This document shows positions 36,700 through 47,034 of a stretch of 64,000 nucleotides of DNA, piece after piece. Below the pieces are notes generated by a model. The model was not told the DNA's origin. It worked only from the letters and a program-made list of their open reading frames with translations, and ran no database searches. The stretch is from assembly GCA_028023455.1 (NCBI GenBank), contig JAQFVV010012405.1, positions 186,001 through 250,000 on the forward strand, read 5' to 3'. This stretch comes from Epiperipatus broadwayi (Eukaryota; Onychophora; Udeonychophora; Euonychophora; Peripatidae). Positions within the stretch are counted from its first letter, which is position 1. Each line of letters begins with the position of its first letter. Both the position numbers and the translations under genes were made by a program.

Positions 36700-38600
36700 T
36701 ATTACATTATTATGGATGAGAATTTCCATTATAACACTATATTATGTTTTGGCTTATCAACCAGCACCCTCACTCACTGACTAAAATTTTTGCAAGCATG
36801 CTCACAATTTCATATTTTTTCTAACTGCTGCAGAGTCAAAATAAATACCACAGTCTACAATTATTAAAAACTGTCTATGATGTTACAATTGTATTTATTC
36901 AAGCTAATTGAAAAGGGTACCAAAATGCACTTAAAAAAGAAGAAAAAGCTCTTTGATTGCATCTCTGCAAACAGACCCATCTCCCAATATATCATTACTA
37001 AATGTAATAACCTCTTAGAAAAGTTACAACTTTAAGTTTTTATGCAAACTCACATTTCTGGCTAAAAAACAGGTAGGTGACATTTCCACCATGGAAAAAA
37101 ATTCATATGTCAATCTTATCAACAAGTCTCTAACTCTCGATGTGAGAACTATGCTTGAACTTGGACAAGATTTATCAGCAGCTGATGGAACCAGCTTGTC
37201 ATGGAGTTGATAGCTGATGTTGAGGCAGGCCTATTAGACAACCCTAATAATGACAAACTAATTATACAGCTCAACAAAGCAAACAATACAAGTAATCATG
37301 ATTGGAAGTTAAAAATTAACAACACCAAGTAATTCCTTATGGTTAATTATAATTTGCCTTAAAGAGAACAATGGACAAAGATTCATACTGATGAATAAAA
37401 GCAAATTTAATAACAAAATGAAGCTACAAATAAACAAATTAAAATTCAACATTGTTCCTAACTTTAACAATGAACTCAATAAAGACAAATTCATTTGTAC
37501 TTTGCTCCAAAAACACTGCAACAAAGTTTTTATTAAATCTGAATACTATAGAATATATTTCTCTTCCTCTATGCCACCTACAATGTTTACTAACATTAAG
37601 TTGTACAAATCTAATTCTTTGCTCATGGTCATATTGGATTTTAGCAGTGTACATTATTTCAACACCACAAAAATAGTCAATCAAAGGCTAACAAATCAAA
37701 TTGGATAGGTGTCTTATACAATTAATTCATCTTTCAACTTTATTATTCACATTAAACAATGTAAGCTAAAATCTGAATACAGAATTGTTTCTTTGGACAT
37801 TATCGAGTTATACGGTTGCATTAATTGGAACCACTACATTAATAATGTCTAATCTGAACTTGTAAAAAAAGCATTTACTCACAGATATATATCACCTTTA
37901 TACATGATTTTCTCACTTGGTTTGATGACAACATCATCCCTTTATTCAGTAAACAATATTTTCATATGACAGATTGTTGGCCCATGGGATTACCACTCTG
38001 TGGAATCCTATCCAACATAGACCTTACTCATTTTGAAGATAAACTCTTCCTTAAATACTTCAGCACCATTTTCAATTTCATCTATGACCATTATGTTGAT
38101 GATGTGCTTGTAGCTGTATTATAATCATCCATCACTAATCTGCAATTAGAGCTCCAGGTGCACTTTCTATTGTTCTCTATTGCTCAGGAAGACACACATT
38201 ATGAGATTAAATGTTCAGGTCACTTAAACTGCATTATGTGCATTAAACCTTTAGAGATCAGAGACTACCCATATTCTCAAGCAAATTCCCCACTTACACA
38301 CAAATTTGCAGGTCTCTTGTCTTTCCTTTTCTAAAATCATCACTTATGTAAATTCAAAGCTTCATGCAAAAGAAACATAAAATAATATATAAAAGATGTC
38401 ATCCATGTTGGATTCAATCACAGCCATCTTTCAATAAAAGTAAAACAATTTTATCAGAAGTTACATATCAAATCTCCCAAGGATAACAAATCATGGCTTC
38501 TTCTTTCATACATTCATTTCCTAACTAAAAACATTACCAAAACCTCTTATTCTTTCAAGCTAAGCTTTTGCACACACTCTTTGTCTAATTTATTAATGAA
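36700..38600 (+). pseudogene. Penelope-like reverse transcriptase, broken
   Basis: Frames in order give an N-terminal segment with NHDWKLKINN near 37,300 (shared with the fragment at 2.6-2.8 kb). YYRIYFSSSMPPTMFTNIKL then VILDFSSVHYFNTTKI follow near 37,550. VSLDIIELYGCI is motif A (near 37,787). GLPLCGILSNIDLTHFED is motif B and the following helix (37987-38040). YDHYVDDVLV holds the catalytic YVDD (38092-38103). SPLTHKFAGLLSFL near 38,300 resembles the post-RT region of PLE proteins. Stops interrupt the frame (for example near 37,708, 37,850 and 38,120). The RT would copy element RNA and acts with the GIY-YIG nuclease encoded next. Confidence 0.75.
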
Positions 38601-39112
38601 CTCAAAAGACCACTTACTCTCTGATCATACTCATCACATAGTGTATAAAATCATAAAATCACGGGCCCTCAAAACAGCTGCAGTGCTGTATATTATGTTA
38701 AATCTCCTGCCTCTTTCTCCGTTCATGATTCTCAGCACAAACCTGAATACAGTTTCATCTTGGAAAATCAAAGGTTTACCAGCCATATATCCAAACTATC
38801 TTTTGCCACTATCACTTGTATACAGTGCCATGACTCTAAATGTAGTTAACAAAGCATGGCTTATAGATAATGACAACCACAATACAAACCAGAAAGAAGC
38901 ATGCTTTTTCTCCAAAAAGTGGATTCTCTAATTCACTTTGCATAAATTTAAATACACCTCACACACATTTTTCATTGTGCTTATTCAACTTTCTGGCTAT
39001 GATAATGAGAAGATAAAACTTCTTAAAAATGCTCACTCACTAATCTTATTATCTGTAATTAGCTTCACCAATACCTGCATTTTAGCACATTTAGACATAT
39101 TATTTTTATTTA
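38590..39112 (+). repeat. Downstream pseudo-LTR copy of the PLE 3' end
   Basis: Direct counterpart of 36130-36672 (see that entry); overlaps the GIY-YIG remnant and ends at TTTAGCACATTTAGACATAT. Confidence 0.8.
38600..38935 (+). pseudogene. Penelope-like GIY-YIG endonuclease end, broken
   Basis: HHIVYKI (near 38,634) marks the usual VVYKIPC-like entry. In a neighbouring frame SCSAVYYVKSPASFSVHDSQ corresponds to the GIY-YIG core, with the G-E of the nuclease motif replaced by V-K. A CHDSKC block and QKEACFFSKKWIL match the tails of the other copies. A 116-codon open frame (38581-38931) covers the same bases but mixes frames. The domain normally nicks target DNA for PLE insertion; here the active-site region looks degraded. 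Confidence 0.65.
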
Positions 39113-39119
39113 TATTAAA

Positions 39120-39387
39120 AACTTTTTTCAGGCCCAAATCTCTATTTAATACTGTTAATATTATTAATATAAATAGCTTCTTTTATTTTTCTATTCCTTT
39201 TATTATTTTTAAATTTTGTTGCTTTTATACAATCCTTTCCAAACTCATGCCCTATTTCTAATGTTAGGAAAGAATTGTACAAAAATGATACAATATACAA
39301 ATAAAAGGGATAGAAAAATAAAGGAAGCTATTTATATTAATAATATATAGCCAGTATTAAATAGAGATTTGGACCTGAAATTTTTTT
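39120..39387. repeat. Internal palindrome downstream of the PLE coding region
   Basis: 39120-39250 pairs with 39256-39387: CAGGCCCAAATCTCTATTTA faces TAAATAGAGATTTGGACCTG, and CTATTCCTTTTATT faces AATAAAAGGGATAG. Spacer only a few bases; a nearly perfect 130-bp fold-back. Confidence 0.85.
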
Positions 39388-39429
39388 GCTGATGATGATG
39401 ATAATAATTATAATAGTAGCAGTATTAGT

Positions 39430-40155
39430 AATAGTAGTATGTATTAAAAATAAGAATAGATTTAAATATATAAAAAATGGAAAGAGGGAGTCATTAGGTA
39501 TAAAATAAAAATGATATTAATAAGGATTAAAAATAAGAATAGATTTAATTATATAAAAAAAATAGAAAGAGTGAACTACTAAGTATAACTGTAAAATTTT
39601 TAAGTTTGAATACTTAGTAGTTAAGGTTTGGAAATATAAATAGAAGGTAGGTATATAATATGTTAAAAAATAATAAAATATAGATTAAAAAATTAGTAAT
39701 AAAAGATAAAAAATAATAATATTATAGGTAAAAAAATTATACTCATTGAATGTTAATATAATTATAATGTAAAATATAAAAATATGAATATATAACCTTA
39801 GAGTTAAATATTTAAAAAAAAATAATAAGAATAAAATAATAAAAAATAAATGATATATATATAGGAAATATTGATTGATAAATATAAAATGTAAAAAAAG
39901 TTAAAATGTCTTATATGTAAAAAGGTAATAATTATAAAGATATGTGTGTATTTAGAAATAATGATTATAAGATAATATATATAAAATGTAAAATTATATC
40001 TTCATATATATTTGTATTCATGTATTTGTATTGTGCTTGTTATAATTCTGAAGAAGATTGCTGGGTCAACTGAAACCTTCAATAATGACTTGTAATTATA
40101 TGGAGCATTGTCAAAGTAATAAATAACGTAAATGATATTAATATTATATGAATTT
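39430..40155 (+). repeat. Right inverted arm of the Penelope-like element
   Basis: Reverse complement of 35305-36055; ends with the hammerhead-like segment and the AATGATATTAATATTATATG block. Confidence 0.85.
40041..40100 (+). ncRNA. Hammerhead-like ribozyme motif, right arm
   Basis: TATAATT (40041-40047) pairs perfectly with AATTATA (40094-40100) as stem I. CTGAAGA (40048-40054) fits the CUGANGA core. AGATTG and CAACT can form stem II with one bulged A, followed by GAAA (40072-40075) and CC. The base before the would-be cleavage nucleotide is G rather than U and stem III is not clear. Hammerheads are known in the pseudo-LTRs of PLEs, and the sense orientation matches the PLE coding strand. 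Confidence 0.5.
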
Positions 40156-41129
40156 GGCAATGCAATAAGAAAGACAAAGTTATATATAAAATCCATGTGA
40201 ATGATTGTCCATAAGGCTGTCACATGTCAAATTCACTGACAATTAATTTAAAAAAAATTATGTTTGTAATGCTGTCAACTTCACAATTGAAAAATAAAAA
40301 CCTTTAAATTTGTTTTCATAAATAAATAACTATACCTGACTAAATTGTAATTTATATTAGTGCATTTTATGCAAAATAAGTAATTACACCCATTATATTT
40401 AATAATCCATAATTTTTATCGTGAAGCATATTTTATGCAAAGGAAGTAATTCCATCATTAATAAACTATAATTTTTATAGTTGCCTATAATGCTGTTAAA
40501 TCCACATATCAAATATAACAGGTATATTGTAAAAGTTTAATTTTAATTTATTTGTATTATTTTAGCTTTATTAATATTTTGTTGGGTGCATTTCTGAAGT
40601 GTTCCAAACAGGCCAGTTCATTCAAAACATTTTCTTTCAATATTTTCAATTGTGATTTTCTCATATTTATTTATATAATATTAAAATCTTTTGTTTAATT
40701 TACATTAAATCTTAAAAATAATTTGTTAAAGCAACAAATTAAAAAAAGTGATGACCTTTTCATAGGCCAGGTACATCTGGTATTATATAAAAATGCATTT
40801 CAATAATGTTCATAAAGAACAATGTTATTGTTTCAAGTGTAAAGTAAGAAAAAGACAATGAATCAACCATGAGAACTAGAAATGAAATCAATTATTTACT
40901 GATGAAATATTGCAAATCTTTTAATGATGTTTCCTTGTTTATGTAGTGTATTTATAAAAACAACCAAATCCCAGCAATGTTAATGTATTTTGTAATATTT
41001 CTTTGTCCAGAAATATGGTGATAGACTGAGTAGATGAAATGTCATAGAATCTGTGGAACCAGTTGCAGGAAATATTCATGAACCCATAATGCTTTTCAAT
41101 TATACTTGACAAAAATTTTGAAGTGATTA
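40156..41129. other. No gene recognised
   Basis: Non-coding AT-rich stretch. The 80-codon minus-strand ORF near 40939-41181 overlaps the start of the hAT relic on the other strand and is a shadow. Confidence 0.5.
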
Positions 41130-42210
41130 TCATTAGGGGAATTATTACAAATAAAGACATTTCCGACACTGTGTGGAACATTTTGGGAAAATATTAAATT
41201 CATCTGAGCTGATTCAGCTGTGACAGTTGATGGAGTTCCAACAATAATAAACAAAAATAAAGGTTTGTTTATTCAGATATTTCAAAACTGCAATGTTTTT
41301 CCTGCATTATTCACCAAAAGATCATGCAATTCAAAGTATTAATAATGTTCAATGTAACCAAAAATGTGTCAAATACTGTGAATTTCATCAAACTCAGAGG
41401 CTAACTCACCACTTGTTTGAACAATTTCTTCAAAACTTGAAAAATAAATTCAAGGGCCTATTTTATTATATGGAAATTCACTGATTACCTTGTTATAATG
41501 TTCTTTTTTATTTAGATGTACTGATGATCTTGTCATAAGGTTCTTAAAGGTGACAATTTTCCCTAGAAAAAAAAATCATGAAGGTTTATTTTTTTTGCTG
41601 ATGGATACAAAAACTAGCATTATTAGTTGATATTATAAGATATTTGAAAGATTTAAATTTTAATGTCTAGGGAAAAGATCACTTAATGACATATGTAAGA
41701 CACTCAGAAAATTATTAAATACTAATTAGACTTATTTCACAAAATTTTGAAAAGAAATATTCTAAATTATTTTACTATATGTGCACAGTTGAACAATAAG
41801 AATAATAGTTTCATATGTCCTTAATATTATTCCAAATTAGAAAAATATAAAAAGGAATTTGATCATCTGTTTAGATATTTTAAGGAAGAAATGTAAGATT
41901 TTTTTTCATTTTTTACATTGATTTCAAAAGTATTTCTATTTATATTCAAATGGAACTCATTGATTTCTGCAATGATTCAATTCTCAGAGAAATTCCAAAT
42001 TGTCAATCCTTTAAAAATGTACTTTTATTTAACGTCAAAAGTGTCTGCAAATAAATAAGTTCATAACTTATATTCTATACTATTTTGGAGGCATCTGCAA
42101 ATAATTATTTTCATGTATAAAAGATAACAAAACAATCTGCAGACCAAGACAAAACAAACATATATCTTTTTGCTATAATGAAAGTTGAATGATCTCAATT
42201 TTATTTCTAA
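41130..42210 (+). pseudogene. hAT transposase relic (GTF2IRD2/ZBED-like type)
   Basis: Frames in order: TVDGVPTIINKNKG (41,220; the TDGAPSMxGKNKG block), then CVKYCEFHQTQRLTHHLFEQ (41,365; the VNFIRARGLNHRQF block). LFYYMEIH with a stop then LPCYNVL (41,458) corresponds to the YHTEVRWLSRGxVL motif. LKDLNFNV-GKDHL (41,650; LNxKLQGKDQL) and QMELIDFCNDSILREI (41,950; LELIDLQCDSELKEK) follow, ending near LFAIMKVE (C-terminal dimerisation region). These are hallmarks of the hAT-Charlie-type transposases that gave rise to the GTF2IRD2/ZBED5/FAM200 host genes. Many stops; the N-terminal BED finger and the terminal repeats were not found. Confidence 0.75.
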
Positions 42211-42639
42211 ATTTTCTCATGTTGGCTAATAGTACTCATTGTCAAGTGTTAAGGAAAAAGTAAAATGCTTCAATTAAATTACATAAAATTCCCATACTTT
42301 TTTTTATTATGTATTCTTTTATTCAATTCTAATTACTTATCAAAAAGCATTATTGAACTATAAGTTTACAAAACAATACTTGATACCACATACATAGGAT
42401 AGAATAAGAAAAGATTATGAGGTTTTAAGTGAAGGTAGATATGTGGTTTACATTATATACTTTGCATCTTTATCCCATATTAGAGATGGAAAAAATTACA
42501 AATCTACGTGTAACAAAAAAAATGCAATCTTGAAAGCAGCTTAACATTTTCTGACTGCTGCATAGGATTTACATTTTTCTATATACATCATTGCATTAAT
42601 GATTTTATTTTATTTTAATTATCTAGTTATCATTTTATA

Positions 42640-44560
42640 ATAGTGAGTCATGTCATAAGTTTGAACAAAGTCACATCAGTGATTATGTGTCTGAATAAAT
42701 GTTAGCTGGTGAAATTTTTTGATCCCTTATGCATATAATATCCATTTTGTTCCTAAATGTATTAGCATATCTTTTTGTGTTTGAACCATACATAAATGAA
42801 CATCTGGTACACCATAATAAGAAAGTATAAATGTGCTGGCCCCATTGTGTTCTTAAATATATTTTTAAATGCATCGAGACATGTATATATGTTGTGATCT
42901 TTATTTTAAAATATTTTGGGGATATCACACCGGTCAATATTAAAAATGGGGCACATGAATAGAACATGTAATTGTATTTCTGATTCTCTCTGACATAGTT
43001 TTTATATGTCTTCAATGTTAGTGTAATTTCTTTTATATCTGTAGAAATAAAGGCTGAGAAGTGCTTCAAGATTTAGTTTTAGGAGAAAATCATATTATTT
43101 TTACTCTAATGCCCAATATTTGATTTTTTTTTAGTCAACTGCTTATTGGTTATGTTTAAAAGGGGTTTGCTGTTGTCATTGGTGGGTGAAGCACAGATTG
43201 AATTTAAGTCCCAGTATTTCATTTTATTTTTGGGAGGGCAATATATTAAATTGGGAATACATAATAAAGGAGAAATTAACTTATTCCAGTAATTACAAAT
43301 GGGTGATGGGCTGTCTATGGGTGAAATTTTAAAAACTATTTCTAAATATGGAAATATTGTTGCACATAATAATATAAGATTAAGTGTATTTTGAATTTAG
43401 AAAATTTTTATACAATGTAAGCTCAATCCTTTTTGAGATAGAGGGTGCAAAATCTTATTTAGGGATATTGACCATTTTCTTCCCCTACAACAATTTTCTA
43501 CACATTGAGGTGAAGTGTTTGTGTATATGATCATAAGTGCATAGTATGCAGCCCATGTCATATATTAAAAGATTGAAAAGAGCCACTTTGACATAGGGTG
43601 ATAAATATGATATGGAAGAGAATTAATTATATTCTCAACTTTTTTCATTAGTTTTCCCTGTATCGATCACATTTCAGATTTATTCAAATGAAAAGGAAAT
43701 CCCACAAACAAACCAGACTTTTCTGAGTACATAGACCATGCACTAGATTTTTCTAAATTGAAATTCAGTGTATATTTGTCTGAGTAATTATTTAGATTTT
43801 TTTTTCTGTTTTGGTATCTGTGTTTTAGTTGGCAGAAAGATTGTTACGTCATTCATATATACAATGCATGAAACATTTGCCTTTATTCCAGGTATAAATA
43901 TTCTGATCATTTCATTTTCAATTGCTTTAAGGAGAGGATCAATATAAAATGTGAATTAAAAAAGCACTTAATAATAAAACTTGTGGAATCAAGTTAAATG
44001 GAATAAATGATGGGAATACTTCCCACTAAGAGTTATCTGACTTTTTCAACTTACAAGAAGATTCATAATCAAGTAGATTAATGCCCTGTATATTGATGTA
44101 TCTGTTACTCCATTAATTAAAATATCAATTGGTATCATATCAAATGCTGATTTAATGTCCAGCTAAACTACAACTGATCTATATTTTTGTTGTTTGTGAC
44201 TGTATCAATTTTTGTCTTAAATAAAAATTATTGCTCGCCCAGTTGATGAGATTTTTTTTGCAAACTGGGTTTTTGACAGCAATAGCAAAATAAGTTTCAA
44301 TTCTATCTTTAATCACTAATTCCTGGATTTTAATTCCAATTGAATTCATTGATATGGGTCTGAGGTTTTGGAATATGGTTATATTTTCCTTCATCATAAC
44401 AAATGGAACCAATGAGATGGGATAAAGCCCATGTGTGTGACAGATTCTTTTTGTTAGAAAGTTAGTTAAATTTGTCATGTATTTTTCTGAGAATTTACTT
44501 AAAGGTCTATATAAAAACAAGATAAGCCATATATCCCTAGATGACATGAGTGGATTTTTT
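42640..44560 (-). pseudogene. Decayed LINE reverse transcriptase, Jockey/CR1-like
   Basis: Minus strand, in order from 44,547: FQNLRPISMNSIGIKIQELV (motif 2), LDIKSAFDMIPIDIL (motif A, near 44,150), VYMNDVTIFLPT (motif C near 43,850, with YMND for the catalytic YxDD), and a C-terminal part, LKIYLRTQWGQHIYTFLLWC then SFMYGSN (42,780-42,880), typical of Jockey/CR1/R1-type proteins (the xWGxHPxxLLxxYxxxxxSxxxYGS pattern). Several stops and frame changes lie between. The endonuclease region is not identifiable. The clade within this group is uncertain. Confidence 0.65.
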
Positions 44561-44710
44561 AAACTCTAAAAATGTTTTTGTGGTTCAATTGAGATACACT
44601 TTTTTGAAAATAGCTTCCAATCCAATTGAGGTTGGCACTTTTGTGATAGATTATAAAGATGATGTTTTCCTGAAGGTTTGTGATGATGGTGTTCTAGTTG
44701 TATTTTTATA

Positions 44711-44820
44711 TTGGACTATTTCCATCATCTGATATGAGTATTGAAAGTTTTTAGAAAAAATTAACTTAATTTAAATATTCCAAATACATTCAATTGTTAG
44801 TAATAGCACTTCAAACAGTT
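44711..44820. repeat. Fold-back SINE-like element, left-end fragment
   Basis: TTGGACTATTTCCATCATCT, then AAATATTCCAAATACATTCA and ATTGTTAGTAATAGCAC match the left part of the copy at 33,221. The right part is missing or unrecognisable. Confidence 0.65.
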
Positions 44821-46917
44821 AGTATATGTACTCTTTTATAATAAAATAAGTCATTTTACAGAATCACATTTAAGATTTTAAAAAATAATTTATATAACAT
44901 TCTATGAGTTTGGATAGGTAAATATACAAATTCTATCTAAATCATTTATTTCATGAAAGGTTGAGCTAAATTTAGTTTGGTTTATATTCACAATTTTCTA
45001 GATAATTTTAGTGTTCAAACATTTTCATTATTATTATAATCTGTTAACTTGATTTGGGTGAAAAAAGATGCTAATTTTTCTTAGTACTTAATACCAATGC
45101 TTGATGTGATGTGATGGATTGTGACTTCTCCTTAAACGGAGTGAGGAATCTCTCAGCAACTATACCTAGAGAAACTTGTTAGCCACTTTACCTTTCCTTT
45201 CCATTCCCCACCGTAAGTTTTCTCATAATCTGCCTTATCTTTTCTCAAACCCAGAATAAAAACCCAATAATCCACTTTCTGTATAATCACTTTGTTCATA
45301 TTTATTCTTCCATAACTTCCTTATTTATACCCTTTCTTCTTTCAAGCATTTACATTCAATTAACAGATACCTAATATTTTCTTACTTCTTCAGTCTATTC
45401 TAGTGCCATCTATTGTAAACTTGAGTGATCATTGGTCATCAGGTGGCAATTTAAAAAAAGGATAAACTGCTACTGTTCCTACTTATTTTAATTTTATATC
45501 CCATTCTTTAGTATTCTATATTAATCAACATTGTATAATCATAAATGTAATTAATTACAAACTCCAATTTCTCTTTTTATCTAGCTTTACGTTGATCATA
45601 TTTTGAAGTTTTTCAATTACTATTGTAAGGAGCTTTACTATTTTATAATGTGGTACCTAATTTGTAATGATAGAATAAATTATTAAGGAGGTAGCCAGAA
45701 TAGCCGAATATATTCAAGCATGATCAAGTGTTATGGAGATCTACTATTCTTTTGATCATGGTGTCCTATTATCTATTTGCTCATAACATTGCCTATGGAC
45801 ATTGAAATTTATATAAATATATTGCCTTATGATATAAGGCAAAAAAAAAAACTGTCACGGTCGTTAGAAAGAATTTGGAGTTTATAATTAATTAAATATA
45901 TGAATATTAATTTACATATGCAAGTGGTTTTTTTAATCAAGTATATAGACTAAAATATTTTATTAGTGTGTGTTAAAAATAGGCATTTGTTTTATGTTGC
46001 TGCATTGTTAAAATTTTAACCTATTATTTGTATGTGATGATATTTTGTGGAAACAATATTATAAAGTTAAAAATAATAATAATAATTTATTGCCTCAATT
46101 AACAATGAATCTTTTATTTTCACCATGTAGCTGTAATATTTATAATCATCAGTTATTAAGCATTTTGCCAGTTATTCTTATTTTAAATCAGGTAATTTGA
46201 TATTCTTTTTTACCCTCTTTGCTTTTGCAATATTCAGTAACTAATATTGTCTTATGCCCCTAAACAACACATTTTGCTTGCCCCATGGGATATAGCAATA
46301 GGGAAACATGCTTTTCACATTTCTTGGGTCCCCATCACCACATGCTAACCTTCCATTAGCAGAAAAGGACACTATCACATCATGCACTAAGTAGACTAGA
46401 TTCTTTGCAACTTCTCCCACAAATGAAAGGTAGCATGTTTCATAGATCATATAAAAAGCTGAAAGTGGAGTTGCTGGAAAGGGCACCCCTCAGGCAACAG
46501 TTGTTATAGCAACTGAAATTGGCCACTCAGAGAAATTGAATTACAGAGGGCTGTTTTTCTTGTCAAAACAACTATTGATGCATTTACTCATTTGTAACTC
46601 TAATGCTTTTTTTTTAAAATAGAAAAATATTACTTTATAATTTAGATTATCCTTTTTTCTTGTTTTAAATATTGAATGTTATTTTAATCTCTTTTTTTCT
46701 TTTTATAAATTGTTTTAATTATATATTTAGTACAGAACTTTTTTTTTTCAATGTAAGAATTAAAATTTTTAATAAGATAAATTGTCATTATTTTTTAAAT
46801 AAAATACTTTTAAATAAATTACCTATTGTGAGGATTAGCAGTAAAAGAGTTTTTAAATCATTAATTACAGACACTGCATGTAGTTATAAATTTGTATTTA
46901 TTAATTTCTTTTTGAAT
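44821..46917. other. No gene recognised; two GC-richer blocks
   Basis: 45110-45440 and 46240-46540 are less AT-rich. The second carries an 81-codon minus-strand ORF (46241-46486) with no motif I recognise. Possible repeat or LTR fragments; not assigned. Confidence 0.4.
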
Positions 46918-47034
46918 ATTGACTGCAGAAAGGAATTTTCTATTAACGAAAAGCAGATTCTTTGATTGTTCTTTGATGCAAAATCCTAATATCAACTCTA
47001 TATATTTTTGTTACTGCAGCTGTTGTCACTATAT
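46918..47034 (+). pseudogene. RTE LINE copy 2, 5' untranslated part
   Basis: TGACTGCAGAAAGGA, CTATTAAC, TTTGATTG and GCAGCTGTTGTCACTATATG track the leader of copy 1 (27375-27510). Homology stops near 47035 and resumes at about 49913, so the element was split by an insertion. Confidence 0.8.

Larger units (their letters stand above)
35305..40155 (+). mobile_element. Compound Penelope-like element with inverted outer arms
   Basis: Order: outer arm 35305-36055; a partial direct copy of the element's 3' coding end (about 36130-36672); RT and GIY-YIG coding remnants (36700-38935); the second copy of the same 3' end (38590-39112); an internal palindrome (39120-39387); and an inverted outer arm (39430-40155). 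PLEs are known for flanking repeats that occur in direct (pseudo-LTR) and inverted forms because of tandem or template-switched insertions; this locus has both. Its RT keeps a YVDD box but the coding region is broken by stops and frameshifts. Confidence 0.75.

Noticed and set aside
37309-37684. Overlapping ORFs on both strands (37309-37524, 37439-37684, 37452-37676)
   Set aside because: Other-frame shadows of the Penelope-like RT region at 36700-38600.
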